Source: Wocania ichthyoenteri Th78
Lineage (GTDB): Bacteria; Bacteroidota; Bacteroidia; Flavobacteriales; Flavobacteriaceae
Direction of reading: 5' to 3'
Assembly (NCBI RefSeq): GCF_000789235.1
Contig: NZ_KN525716.1
Location: forward strand, 1,465,674 to 1,529,673
Length of the DNA: 64,000 nt
Shown: piece after piece, positions 34,578-43,726 of the stretch
Layout: each line of letters starts with the position of its first letter
Numbering within the stretch: position 1 is the stretch's first letter
Position numbers and translations under genes: made by a program
The notes under the pieces: model-generated
What the model saw: the letters and a program-made list of their open reading frames with translations, nothing else
Databases searched by the model: none
Told to the model about the DNA's origin: nothing

Positions 34578-35258
34578 TTAATCTACAAACTTATAACCAA
34601 CACCTTTAACAGTTTTAAAGCTATCATCTCCTATTTTTTCACGTAATTTACGAATATGCACATCAATAGTTCTTCCTCCAACTATAACTTCATTTCCCCA
34701 AACTTTATCAAGAATTTCGTCGCGTTTAAAAACTTTTCCTGGTTTAGAGGTTAATAAAGATAGTAATTCAAATTCCTTTCGTGGTAAAATAATTTCTTTT
34801 CCTTTTAAAATAATTTTATATTCATCCCTATCAATAACCAAATCGCCTATTTTAAGTGTTGTGCTTTTGGCATCTTGTTTAAAGCGACGTAAAAGTGCTT
34901 TTACTTTACTTACCAAAACTTTTGGTTTTATGGGTTTTGTAATATAATCGTCGGCTCCAGCATCAAACCCAGCGACTTGAGAATAATCCTCGCCTCTTGC
35001 TGTTAAAAAAGTGATGATAGTCTCTTTTAAATCTGGATTTTTACGAATAATTTCGCAAGCTTCAATACCATCCATTTCTGGCATCATCACATCTAAAATA
35101 ATTAAATGAGGTAACTCTTTTTTAGCTTTTTTAACGGCTTGAGCTCCATTTTCGGCTTTAATAATTTGGTAGCCTTCATTTGATAAATTATAACCAACTA
35201 TCTCTAAAATATCTGGCTCATCATCAACTAAAAGTATTTTAATGTCTTTTTTATTCAT
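34578..35258 (-). CDS. OmpR/PhoB-type response regulator
   Basis: Protein of 226 residues with a receiver domain (acidic pair Asp12 and Asp13, phospho-acceptor Asp56 in LDVMMPEMDG, switch Lys in YITKPIKPK) and a C-terminal winged helix (GGRTIDVHIRKLREKIGDDSFKTVKGVGYKF). It is first in a two-gene operon with the PhoR-like kinase. Bacteroidota pairs of this type are often essential envelope regulators (RprXY-like), but the target genes cannot be read here. Confidence 0.95.
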   Translation of the reverse strand: MNKKDIKILLVDDEPDILEIVGYNLSNEGYQIIKAENGAQAVKKAKKELPHLIILDVMMPEMDGIEACEIIRKNPDLKETIITFLTARGEDYSQVAGFDAGADDYITKPIKPKVLVSKVKALLRRFKQDAKSTTLKIGDLVIDRDEYKIILKGKEIILPRKEFELLSLLTSKPGKVFKRDEILDKVWGNEVIVGGRTIDVHIRKLREKIGDDSFKTVKGVGYKFVD

Positions 35259-35458
35259 TATAAAACAATAGATTCTATCTTTCTTAGGTCAAAGATAAAA
35301 CTAATAACATAACTATATTAAAACATAAAAACAAATAACATTAAGGTAACATACAACTTACACAGATTTAACCTTTCGATGAAATGTCTAAATCTTTAAC
35401 ATTTTTTTGGTATAACTTTTGAAGTAATTTATTACTTTTATAACATTGAAAGCTTACT

Positions 35459-35800
35459 ATGGAAAAAAACTACTTTTTTATTATACTTTTTACTTTAATG
35501 TTTTTTGTACCTCAACTGGGGTTTACACAAACAAGGGATTCTAATCTGTCTACTCAACAAAACATTGAAGGGCTTTCCATATACCCCAATCCTGTTAATA
35601 ACGGAAAACAGTTTATATATATTACATCTAAAAACAGCTTAACTAAAAAAGTTGAAATTTTTAATGCCCTAGGAAAACAAATTTTGTCAACTGTATTAAT
35701 AGGCAAAGAATTAAATATATCGAAGCTAAGTACTGGCGTTTATATTTTAAAAATTACTGAAAGCAATATAAGTGAGACACGAAAATTGGTGATTAAGTAA
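35459..35800 (+). CDS. Minimal type IX secretion (type A sorting domain) protein
   Basis: Protein of 113 residues: a signal peptide (about 1-24, ending GFTQ), a linker of about 13 residues, and a complete C-terminal sorting domain (LSIYPNPVNNG, KVEIFNALGKQI, LSTGVYILKI, TRKLVIK). Such domains normally sit behind large surface enzymes and direct them through the type IX system. Here nothing lies between signal and tail. It may be a remnant of a larger gene, or a tiny surface protein in its own right. Its own terminator follows directly. Confidence 0.88.
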   Translation: MEKNYFFIILFTLMFFVPQLGFTQTRDSNLSTQQNIEGLSIYPNPVNNGKQFIYITSKNSLTKKVEIFNALGKQILSTVLIGKELNISKLSTGVYILKITESNISETRKLVIK

Positions 35801-35821
35801 TTTTATCTAAATATTTTTTTT

Positions 35822-35849
35822 AAAAGCATTGCTAATAGCAATGCTTTTT
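35822..35849 (+). terminator. Terminator after the sorting-domain protein
   Basis: AAAAGCATTGC and GCAATGCTTTT form an 11-bp stem with a 5-nt loop and a short T-run. Confidence 0.78.
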
Positions 35850-35924
35850 AATTTTATATACTTTTGTTTATGTTATCGAAGACAAAATTACAGAATAATT
35901 TTAACTCGAACTAACTACGATTAA

Positions 35925-36905
35925 ATGATAGATAGTAACGCCATTTTTAATATTAAAAATCAAACGGAATTTGAAGATTTAGCTTTGCAAATCTTTAAAC
36001 ATCAGTTTAATAATAATCGTGTTTATAGGTCATTTTGCGATTTACTTTATAAACACCCAAGCGATGTTAAAACGATTCAAGATATTCCTTTTTTACCTAT
36101 TCAGTTTTTTAAATCACATAAAATATTAAGTAACAAAGATGATATTGAAACTACGTTTACAAGTTCTGGCACTACTGGAAATTTAACGAGCAAACACCAT
36201 ATAACTGACTTGAAAATTTACGAACAAAGTTTCACTAAGGGTTTTCAACAATTTTATGGTAGTGTTGAAGATTATGTGGTTTTAGCACTCTTACCTTCTT
36301 ATTTAGAACGTGAAGGTTCATCATTAATTTACATGGCAAATGCTATGATTTTGCACTCGAAACACACAGAAAGTGGTTTCTATCTTAATAATATTTCAGA
36401 ATTAAAAAACACTTTAATTAAATTAGATGCTGATGGAAAAAAGGTGTTATTAATTGGAGTATCTTTTGCTTTATTGGATTTAGTTGAAACCTATCAATTC
36501 AATCTTAAAAACACCTTTATTATGGAAACCGGTGGCATGAAAGGCAGACGAAAAGAATTAATTAGAGTAGATTTACACAAAAAACTAAAAGCTGGTTTTG
36601 GCGTTGAAACCATACATAGCGAATATGGTATGACCGAGCTTTTAAGTCAAGCCTACTCTAAAGGCAACGGTATCTTTAATTGCCCTAATTGGATGCAAAT
36701 ATTAACACGTGATACTGAAGATGCATTGACTATTCAAGAATCTGGAAAAACTGGCGGCATAAATGTAATAGACTTAGCTAATATTAATTCTTGCTCATTT
36801 GTTGCCACACAAGATTTAGGAAGAACTTATAAAAATGGAGCATTTGAAGTTATTGGTCGTTTTGATAATTCAGATATTCGAGGTTGTAATTTGATGGTGT
36901 TATAA
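35925..36905 (+). CDS. LuxE/PaaK-like acyl-protein synthetase (acyl transferase)
   Basis: Protein of 326 residues from the adenylate-forming LuxE-like family. It has the phosphate loop TFTSSGTTG at about 78-86, ETGGMKGRRKE, and the YGMTE motif at about 233-237 that contacts the adenylate. These enzymes activate a carboxylic acid with ATP and pass it to a thiol. In Bacteroidota such proteins occur near surface-sugar genes, but no such context is present here. The substrate is unknown. Confidence 0.85.
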   Translation: MIDSNAIFNIKNQTEFEDLALQIFKHQFNNNRVYRSFCDLLYKHPSDVKTIQDIPFLPIQFFKSHKILSNKDDIETTFTSSGTTGNLTSKHHITDLKIYEQSFTKGFQQFYGSVEDYVVLALLPSYLEREGSSLIYMANAMILHSKHTESGFYLNNISELKNTLIKLDADGKKVLLIGVSFALLDLVETYQFNLKNTFIMETGGMKGRRKELIRVDLHKKLKAGFGVETIHSEYGMTELLSQAYSKGNGIFNCPNWMQILTRDTEDALTIQESGKTGGINVIDLANINSCSFVATQDLGRTYKNGAFEVIGRFDNSDIRGCNLMVL

Positions 36906-37009
36906 TTTCAAATTAAAAAAATTATAATCCTCTGTAAGATTATTGTAACCCTTTCGACAAAACAAACAGCTAAGAAAAAGAAAAGTTAATTTTTTAGTTG
37001 GTTGGTTAA

Positions 37010-37039
37010 AAAAAGCCTGAGTTTTAACTCAGGCTTTTT
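37010..37039. terminator. Bidirectional terminator between LuxE-like gene and tyrS
   Basis: AAAAAGCCTGAGTT and AACTCAGGCTTTTT form a near-perfect stem with A-runs and T-runs on the two sides, so it can serve both convergent genes. Confidence 0.82.
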
Positions 37040-37045
37040 GTTGTT

Positions 37046-38341
37046 TTATACAATTTTTAAAATAAAATAATTCTTTTTACCACGTTGCAGCAAAACAAAC
37101 TTACTATTAATTAAGTCTTTGGTAGTAATTTTATAATCATCTTTTACTTTTTCTTTATTTACCAAAATAGAATTTTCTTTTAATGCACGACGCGCTTCTC
37201 CGTTAGATTTTAAAAACCCTCCTTTTTCTGCTAAAGCAGCAATAATATCTAGTCCGTTCTCAATATCAGATTGCTTAATTTCTGTTTGCGGCACGCCATC
37301 AAATACATCTAAAAAGGTTTGCTCATTAAGTTGTTTTAAATCATCACTTGTAGATTTACCAAACAAAATAGCACTAGCTTTTACAGCATTATCTAAATCG
37401 TCTTTAGAATGTACCATTTCTGTAATTTCTTCAGCTAAACGCTTTTGCAACACACGTAAATGTGGTGCTTCAGCATGTTCTTTTATTAAACCATTAATTT
37501 CTTCTTCAGTTAAAAACGTAAATATTTTAATGTATTTTTCAGCGTCTTCGTCGCTGGAATTTAACCAATATTGATAAAATTTATATGGCGAAGTTCTGTT
37601 AGCATCTAACCAAACATTTCCACCTTCAGATTTCCCGAATTTTGAACCATCAGATTTAGTAATTAACGGACAAGTGATAGCAAATCCTTTTCCGCCACCA
37701 ACGCGTCTAATCAATTCTGTTCCTGTTGTAATATTTCCCCATTGATCGCTTCCGCCCATTTGAATTGAACAATCATTCGCTTTATACAAATGAAGAAAAT
37801 CGTAACCTTGTACTAATTGATAAGTAAACTCTGTAAAACTCATCCCTTCTGATGATTCAGACGAGATTCTATTTTTTACAGAATCTTTTGCCATCATATA
37901 ATTTACGGTAATATGCTTGCCTACATCACGAATAAATTCTAGGAATGAAAAGTCTTTCATCCAATCGTAATTATTCACTAAAATCGCAGCATTTTCAGCA
38001 TTACTTTCAAAATCTAAAAAATGTGTTAATTGGTTTTTTATAGATTCTTGATTATGTCTCAGCGTTTTTTCATCTAACAAATTACGTTCGTTAGATTTCC
38101 CTGAAGGATCACCAATCATACCTGTTGCACCACCAACCAAAGCCACTGGCCTGTGTCCACAACGTTGGTAGTGAGCTAATAACATAATAGGCACTAAGTT
38201 ACCAATGTGTAAAGAATCTGCAGTAGGATCAAAACCCACATACGCACTTCGCATGCTTTCCATTAAATGTTCTTCTGCACCTGGCATAACAGTATGTATC
38301 ATGCCTCTCCATGTTAATTCTTCAACAAAATTCTTTATCAT
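37046..38341 (-). CDS. tyrS: Tyrosyl-tRNA synthetase
   Basis: Protein of 431 residues, class I synthetase. The HIGH-type motif is HIGN at 45-48, the KMSKS loop is KFGKS at 234-238, and [10 protein letters not shown] at about 194-203 binds tyrosine and ATP. The C-terminus is an S4-like RNA-binding domain (residues about 365-430). It charges tRNA-Tyr. The start is preceded by a TATCTTTG promoter element on the minus strand at 38368-38375. It is a single gene with a shared terminator. Confidence 0.97.
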   Translation of the reverse strand: MIKNFVEELTWRGMIHTVMPGAEEHLMESMRSAYVGFDPTADSLHIGNLVPIMLLAHYQRCGHRPVALVGGATGMIGDPSGKSNERNLLDEKTLRHNQESIKNQLTHFLDFESNAENAAILVNNYDWMKDFSFLEFIRDVGKHITVNYMMAKDSVKNRISSESSEGMSFTEFTYQLVQGYDFLHLYKANDCSIQMGGSDQWGNITTGTELIRRVGGGKGFAITCPLITKSDGSKFGKSEGGNVWLDANRTSPYKFYQYWLNSSDEDAEKYIKIFTFLTEEEINGLIKEHAEAPHLRVLQKRLAEEITEMVHSKDDLDNAVKASAILFGKSTSDDLKQLNEQTFLDVFDGVPQTEIKQSDIENGLDIIAALAEKGGFLKSNGEARRALKENSILVNKEKVKDDYKITTKDLINSKFVLLQRGKKNYFILKIV

Positions 38342-38367
38342 TATATCATATTTTTAATAAACTACGG

Positions 38368-38375
38368 CAAAGATA
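38368..38375 (-). promoter_or_regulatory. -7 promoter element of tyrS
   Basis: The minus strand reads TATCTTTG, a perfect TAnnTTTG, about 27 nt before the start codon. No clear -33 TTTG at the right distance. Confidence 0.5.
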
Positions 38376-38428
38376 AAAATCAATGTATAATTACTCTTGT
38401 ATTATGAATAATTCTTTACTTTAGTTGC

Positions 38429-39436
38429 ATGATTTTAGTTACTGGAGGTACAGGATTAGTTGGTGCACATTTGCTTTACAAACTTATTAGTAATAACGAA
38501 ACAGTTCGAGCTATCTATAGAACAGAAAGTAAACTTGATAATGTAAAGCAGGTGTTTTCCTGTTATACTGAAAATTACGAATTACTTTTTAAATCTATTG
38601 AATGGATTCAAGCCGATATTTTAGATATTCCACTATTATCTGATGTTTTTAACGATGTAACATACGTTTATCATTGTGCTGCTTTTGTGTCTTTTGAACC
38701 TAATAAATATCATCTTTTACGTCGTACTAATATTGAAGGCACCGCTAATGTTGTTAATCTTTGCATTTCAAACAACATTAAAAAATTATGTTATGTAAGT
38801 TCCATTGCAACTGTAGGCAATTCTATAAACAATGCACCAATTACAGAAAACACCAAATGGAATCCTGAAGACGACAATAGTGTGTATGCTATTACAAAAT
38901 ATGGTGCAGAAATGGAGGTTTGGCGAGCTACACAAGAAGGTGTAAATGTAGTTATTGTAAATCCGGGTGTTATTTTAGGCGCAGGCATTTGGCTTTATGG
39001 TAGTGGAAATTTATTTAAAAAAGCGCATAAAGGAATAAAATATTACACCTCTGGAACTATTGGGTTAGTTGATGTAAAAGACGTTGTTTCGATTATGATT
39101 GCGCTTTTAAAAAGTGATATAAAAAATGAACGTTTTATTTTAGTTGCTGAAAATTGGACTTACCAACAGTTTTTACAAACTATGGCAAAAGCTGTAAATG
39201 CAAAACTGCCTAAAAAAAAAGCTAAACTTTGGTTGTTACAATGGGCATGGAGACTTGATTGGTTAATACATAAATTAACTGGTAAAAGAAGACAGTTAAC
39301 AAAACAATTAGTAGTATCGTTAAATACCGAAACTAATTATAGTCATGCTAAAATTAAAGGTGTTCTAGATTTTGAATTTACTCCTGTAAAGAAAAGTATC
39401 ACTACTATTGGAAGTCTATATCTGAAACAGGTGTAA
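38429..39436 (+). CDS. NAD(P)-dependent epimerase/dehydratase (extended SDR)
   Basis: Protein of 335 residues with the Rossmann motif VTGGTGLVGAHLL at 4-16, an active-site region CYVSSIATVG, and Tyr153-x3-Lys157 in YAITKYG. It belongs to the dihydroflavonol-reductase-like extended SDR group acting on steroid-, flavonoid- or sugar-like substrates. The true substrate is unknown. The last 32 bp overlap the convergent DUF4296 gene. Confidence 0.88.
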   Translation: MILVTGGTGLVGAHLLYKLISNNETVRAIYRTESKLDNVKQVFSCYTENYELLFKSIEWIQADILDIPLLSDVFNDVTYVYHCAAFVSFEPNKYHLLRRTNIEGTANVVNLCISNNIKKLCYVSSIATVGNSINNAPITENTKWNPEDDNSVYAITKYGAEMEVWRATQEGVNVVIVNPGVILGAGIWLYGSGNLFKKAHKGIKYYTSGTIGLVDVKDVVSIMIALLKSDIKNERFILVAENWTYQQFLQTMAKAVNAKLPKKKAKLWLLQWAWRLDWLIHKLTGKRRQLTKQLVVSLNTETNYSHAKIKGVLDFEFTPVKKSITTIGSLYLKQV

Positions 39437-40025
39437 TTAACCCTTCTTCTTTTGGTTTTTTTAGATTAAACCTAGTTACAGAATCTTTTTTAATTAGCAT
39501 ATTTAAAGAATCTTTCATCTTTATTAACCTAATAGAATCTTTTTTAATTAAAGGTTTTAAAGAATCTTTTTTTACTAGTAGCCTTATATGGTCTTTTAAT
39601 TTAAAAATAAGTATTGAGTCTTTTTTTATAATACTTTGAATGGAATCTTTAATCTTTTTTTCTTGTTCCTCTTGAATTGCTAAATCAGTAAACTTATTTT
39701 TTAAGACATCTAAACTATCTGCAACCTTATCATAAATAGCCTTATAATCATCAACATAATAGGCGTAGTAATTATTGCTTAAAGCAAATTGCAAACTATC
39801 TATATTATACTTTTTATAAATATATGTTTCAGCCTGCAAATTATTTTTTTCTAAAGTTATTTTATTCATTCCATTTGCAGATGATAGCAATCTTACATCC
39901 ATTATAATATTAACCATTTTATCCTTCGAAATTAAATTTTTAGGCTTTTTAGGCTTATCGTATTTATAACAAGCAGTTGCCGTTAATACAATTGTAAGAT
40001 AGACTAATAATCGTTTTAAAATCAT
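39405..40025 (-). CDS. DUF4296 lipoprotein with repeated KKDS segments
   Basis: Protein of 206 residues. A lipobox ends ATAC19, and the DUF4296 domain spans about 30-120 (KDKMVNIIMDVRLL, YKKYNIDSLQFALSNNYYAYY). The C-terminal part has a run of degenerate repeats built on L-I-K-K-D-S (IIKKDSIL, LVKKDSLK, LIKKDSIR, LIKKDSV), probably a coiled coil. At DNA level AGAATCTTTTTTAATTA recurs, pointing to repeat growth. It overlaps pyrC by 4 bp and is likely cotranscribed with it. Function is unknown. Confidence 0.85.
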   Translation of the reverse strand: MILKRLLVYLTIVLTATACYKYDKPKKPKNLISKDKMVNIIMDVRLLSSANGMNKITLEKNNLQAETYIYKKYNIDSLQFALSNNYYAYYVDDYKAIYDKVADSLDVLKNKFTDLAIQEEQEKKIKDSIQSIIKKDSILIFKLKDHIRLLVKKDSLKPLIKKDSIRLIKMKDSLNMLIKKDSVTRFNLKKPKEEGLITPVSDIDFQ

Positions 40026-41368
40026 CTATTAAAAGTTAATCGTTTTGCGGCATTAACATCATAAAACTTAAAATTTTTATAGGCTAAACTACCGTTTATA
40101 AAGGTATGCGTAATTCTCGATTTAAAGGTGGTACCTTCAAACGGAGACCAACCACATTTGTAAAGAATATTGTCTTTTTTTACTGTCCACGGATGGTGTA
40201 AATCTACCAAAACTAAATCGGCAAAATAGCCTTCTTTTATAAATCCGCGTTTTTCAATTTGAAATAAAATAGCAGGGTTATGACACATTTTCTCTACTAT
40301 TTTTTCTATTGAAATTTTATTTTTATGATGCATTTCTAGCATCGCAGGTAAAGCATGTTGTACTAACGGCCCACCAGAAGGTGCTTTACTATAAACGTTT
40401 TCTTTTTCTTCAATAGTATGCGGTGCATGATCTGTAGCTATAACATCAATCCTGTCATCTAATAAAGCTTCCCATAGTTGATCTTTATCGGCTTGTGTTT
40501 TTACTGCAGGATTCCATTTAATAAGTGTGCCTTTTTCATCGTAATCTTTATCTGTAAACCACAGATGATGTATACAAACCTCAGCAGTAATTTTTTTATC
40601 TTTTAAAGGTGTTTTATTATCAAACAAAGCAGTTTCTTTTCCTGTTGACAAATGAAACACGTGCAATCGCGCCCCTGTTTTTTTAGCTATCGAATTAGCT
40701 TTTGAAGACGACAAATAACATGCTTCTTCGCTTCGTATTTCTGGGTGATATTTAATAGGAATATCGTCGCCATATTTTTCTGTAAATCGTTCAAAGTTAG
40801 CTTTAATTGTACCTTCGTCCTCGCAGTGTACGGCTATTAATAAATTGGTTTTAGAGAAAATATTCTCTAAAACCTCAGGGTTATCAACCAACATATTTCC
40901 TGTTGAAGACCCTAAAAACAGCTTTAATGCTGCTACATTTTTAGCATCAACTTTTAAAATTTCATCTAAATTATCGTTTGTTCCGCCAAACATAAACGAG
41001 TAATTTGCAGATGATGTTTTTGCAGCTATCTCAAACTTTTCTTCTAATTTTTCAATAGTTGTGGTTTGCGGATTGGTATTTGGCATCTCAATAAACGAGG
41101 TAATTCCACCTGCAATAGCTGCTTTAGATTCGGTTCCAATATTCGCTTTGTGTGTTAAACCTGGTTCTCTAAAATGCACTTGATCGTCAATAACACCAGG
41201 AAGCACATATTTCCCTTCGGCATCAAACACATGTACATCGGCAGATTTTGCACTAATAGACGTGTTTATTTCTTTTATATAATCACCTTCAATTAATATG
41301 TCGCCATTAAAAATTTTACCTTCATTTACAATGTTGGCATTTTTAATAAGTGTAGTTTTTAATGTCAT
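40022..41368 (-). CDS. pyrC: Dihydroorotase (class I-type)
   Basis: Protein of 448 residues of the amidohydrolase superfamily. Motifs are VIDDQVHFREPGLTHK at 59-74, EMPNTNP, HCEDEG, HLSTG and the catalytic ATDHAPH. The first metal ligand of the usual His-x-His is Gln63 (QVH), a substitution I recall from Bacteroidota dihydroorotases. It closes carbamoyl aspartate to dihydroorotate in pyrimidine synthesis. It lies 10 bp downstream of a polyprenol-mannose-synthase-like gene and 4 bp overlapping the DUF4296 gene. Confidence 0.92.
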   Translation of the reverse strand: MTLKTTLIKNANIVNEGKIFNGDILIEGDYIKEINTSISAKSADVHVFDAEGKYVLPGVIDDQVHFREPGLTHKANIGTESKAAIAGGITSFIEMPNTNPQTTTIEKLEEKFEIAAKTSSANYSFMFGGTNDNLDEILKVDAKNVAALKLFLGSSTGNMLVDNPEVLENIFSKTNLLIAVHCEDEGTIKANFERFTEKYGDDIPIKYHPEIRSEEACYLSSSKANSIAKKTGARLHVFHLSTGKETALFDNKTPLKDKKITAEVCIHHLWFTDKDYDEKGTLIKWNPAVKTQADKDQLWEALLDDRIDVIATDHAPHTIEEKENVYSKAPSGGPLVQHALPAMLEMHHKNKISIEKIVEKMCHNPAILFQIEKRGFIKEGYFADLVLVDLHHPWTVKKDNILYKCGWSPFEGTTFKSRITHTFINGSLAYKNFKFYDVNAAKRLTFNR

Positions 41369-41378
41369 TTTATACTTT

Positions 41379-42104
41379 TTATTTTTTAAATAAACTTTTC
41401 AGTTTCATTGAAATTACTCCAAAAACAGCTTCAGAGATAATACCTGAGCTTAGTTTCGATTCGCCTCGTGTTCTATCGGTAAATATCACAGGGACTTCAG
41501 TTATTTTAAAGGTCTTTAAATAGGCTTTAAATTTCATTTCTATTTGAAACGCATAACCTATAAACTTAATTTTACTTAAATCTATGGTTTCCAAAACGGT
41601 TCTTTTATAACACACAAAACCAGCGGTAGTATCGTGTATACGCATTCCCGTAATTACACGCACATATTTTGAAGCTAAATAAGACATGAGCAATCGTTTC
41701 ATATCCCAATTAACAACGTTTACCTTATTATTTATATATCTAGATCCAATGGCTAAATCTGCGCCATCATCTTTACAGGCTTTATAAAGCTTTATTAAGT
41801 CTTTTGGATTGTGAGAAAAATCTGCATCCATTTCAAAAATGTACTGATACGATTTGTTTAAACTCCAATTAAACCCGTGAATATATGCGGTTCCTAATCC
41901 TGCTTTTTCTTTACGTATTTTTAAAAATAATCTATTTAGGAATTCTTCTTGAAGTGCTTTAACCTTTAAAGCTGTTAAGTCTGGAGAATTATCATCAACA
42001 ATAAGGATATGAATATTATCCGACTGAGAAAAAACGGCTCTTATAATAGCTTCAATATTTTCTATTTCGTTGTAAGTTGGTATTATAACAACCGTATCTT
42101 GCAT
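41379..42104 (-). CDS. Polyprenol monophosphomannose synthase-like GT2 glycosyltransferase
   Basis: Protein of 241 residues. GT2 motifs are IIPTYNEIENI at about 8-18, IVDDNSPD at about 34-41, the metal-binding MDADFSHNP and a C-terminal DRTRGESKLS. There are no membrane helices. Relatives transfer mannose from GDP-mannose to a polyprenyl phosphate to make a lipid-linked sugar donor. It begins the minus-strand set with pyrC and the DUF4296 gene. Confidence 0.9.
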   Translation of the reverse strand: MQDTVVIIPTYNEIENIEAIIRAVFSQSDNIHILIVDDNSPDLTALKVKALQEEFLNRLFLKIRKEKAGLGTAYIHGFNWSLNKSYQYIFEMDADFSHNPKDLIKLYKACKDDGADLAIGSRYINNKVNVVNWDMKRLLMSYLASKYVRVITGMRIHDTTAGFVCYKRTVLETIDLSKIKFIGYAFQIEMKFKAYLKTFKITEVPVIFTDRTRGESKLSSGIISEAVFGVISMKLKSLFKK

Positions 42105-42222
42105 TTGATAATATATTGTAATGTAATATTTTTAGCAAATGTACATTATTTCAAAGTTTATTTTTTTTAAATATTCCTTAATAATTTACGTAAAGTGCGA
42201 ATATTTATAATAATTTTAGGGC

Positions 42223-42867
42223 ATGTATCGCGACATCATCTCAAACGAGCTATTTACAATTTTAATGGTTATAGGTCTTACCATTATTGCAGCAGCTAAA
42301 TTAGTTGCGCCACAGCGTTTTGGTGATTTCATTTATATTTTAGGAAATTCTAAATACCTTAAAATATATGCCAAAGAACAAAAATTTTTAGATAAGTTTG
42401 ATGCCTTATTATTTTCCAACTTAGTTATTTCGGCATCAATTTTTAGCTTTTTAGTTTATCAATATGTAGCAGAGACTAAAACAATTTCTATTAATATACT
42501 TTTTAAATTAGTTTTTGGTATTGGCACCTTCATTTTAATAAAAGTCCTTATTGAGCGTTTAATAGCGAGTCTTTTTGAAATTGATAAATTAATAGATCAA
42601 TACCTGTTTCAAAAAATCAGTTATAAGAATTATTTAGGTCTATTATTAATTCCAATTAACGCTTTATTAATTTTCGCAATTAAGCCAACATTAAGCCTTT
42701 TTTATGCAATAATTGCGTTATTATTAATTGTTAATGTTTTTGGTGTAATTACTTCATTTAAAACACATCAAAACGCAATAAAACACAACTTGTTTTATTT
42801 TATTTTGTATCTTTGCGCTCTCGAAATCGCACCCTACATTATTTTATATAAGGTGTTTATTTCTTAA
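42223..42867 (+). CDS. DUF4271 membrane protein
   Basis: Protein of 214 residues with about five or six hydrophobic helices (ELFTILMVIGLTIIAAAKLV, LLFSNLVISASIFSFLVYQY, YLGLLLIPINALLIFAIK, LFYAIIALLLIVNVFGVI, FILYLCALEIAPYIILYKVF). DUF4271 is a Bacteroidota-only inner-membrane family almost always found directly upstream of hemD, as here. Its role is unknown. The hemD promoter appears to lie inside its 3' end. Confidence 0.88.
   Translation: MYRDIISNELFTILMVIGLTIIAAAKLVAPQRFGDFIYILGNSKYLKIYAKEQKFLDKFDALLFSNLVISASIFSFLVYQYVAETKTISINILFKLVFGIGTFILIKVLIERLIASLFEIDKLIDQYLFQKISYKNYLGLLLIPINALLIFAIKPTLSLFYAIIALLLIVNVFGVITSFKTHQNAIKHNLFYFILYLCALEIAPYIILYKVFIS
42808..42815 (+). promoter_or_regulatory. 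Internal promoter of hemD within the DUF4271 gene
   Basis: TATCTTTG, a perfect TAnnTTTG, continues as GCGCTCTC. The 15-base string differs from the rpsP promoter by one base. TTG at 42790-42792 is the nearest -33 candidate, with a spacer of 15, shorter than usual. Confidence 0.45.
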
Positions 42868-42893
42868 AGCAACAAAATAAACTACTTGTATAT

Positions 42894-43643
42894 ATGAAAG
42901 TAAAAACAATTTTAGTCTCTCAGCCAGAACCTAAAATAGAAAATTCTCCTTATTTTGATTTGCAAGAAAAGCAAAAGGTTAAAATAGATTTTAGGCCTTT
43001 TATACATGTTGAAGGTGTTTCTGCAAAAGACATTAGGCAACAAAAAGTAGATTTGAATAACTACACTGCAATTATTTTAACAAGTAGAAATGCTGTTGAT
43101 CATTTTTTTAGAGTTGCTGAAGAAATGCGTTTTAAAGTTCCAGATGCCATGAAATATTTTTGTCAGTCTGAAGCTGTAGCATACTATCTTCAAAAATATG
43201 TAGTTTACAGAAAACGTAAAATTTATGTTGGTAAGCGTACTTTTTCTGAGCTTTCGCCTTTAATTAAAAAATATAAAGATGAAAAATTCTTATTACCAAA
43301 CACTGATAAAGTAAAACCAGAGGTACCTAGTACCCTAGATGCTTTGGGTGTAAATTGGAAACAAGCTACATTTTATAAAACGGTGGTTAGTGATTTATCT
43401 GATTTAGAAAATGTAACATACGATGTACTTGTGTTTTTTAGTCCATCTGGTATTGAATCATTATTTCAAAACTTTCCTGATTTTAAACAAAACGAAACAC
43501 GTATTGCAGTATTTGGAAATACTACCATTAAAGCTGTTGAAGAAAAAGGTTTACGTGTAGATATTGCTGCACCGACACCAGAAACACCGTCTATGACTAT
43601 GGCGTTGCAAAAGTATATTGACAAAGCTAATAAAGGTAAGTAA
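42894..43643 (+). CDS. hemD: Uroporphyrinogen-III synthase
   Basis: Protein of 249 residues with the weakly conserved two-domain HemD fold: an N-terminal TILVSQPEP, YTAIILTSRNAVDHFF, and a C-terminal YDVLVFFSPSGIESLFQNF and IAVFGNTTIKAVEEKGLRVDIAAPTPETPSM. It closes hydroxymethylbilane to uroporphyrinogen III in haem synthesis. It follows the DUF4271 gene after 26 bp, a pairing conserved in Bacteroidota. Confidence 0.93.
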   Translation: MKVKTILVSQPEPKIENSPYFDLQEKQKVKIDFRPFIHVEGVSAKDIRQQKVDLNNYTAIILTSRNAVDHFFRVAEEMRFKVPDAMKYFCQSEAVAYYLQKYVVYRKRKIYVGKRTFSELSPLIKKYKDEKFLLPNTDKVKPEVPSTLDALGVNWKQATFYKTVVSDLSDLENVTYDVLVFFSPSGIESLFQNFPDFKQNETRIAVFGNTTIKAVEEKGLRVDIAAPTPETPSMTMALQKYIDKANKGK

Positions 43644-43662
43644 TTGTCTTATATTCTACATA

Positions 43663-43698
43663 AAAAAAAGGGCAATTTTAATAAAATTGCCCTTTTTT
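43663..43698. terminator. Bidirectional terminator between hemD and pckA
   Basis: AAAAAAGGGCAATTTT and AAAATTGCCCTTTTTT form a 16-bp stem with a 3-nt loop and serve both convergent genes. Confidence 0.88.
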
Positions 43699-43726
43699 AT
43701 TTTGAGTTAGTCACTCTTTTAATAAA

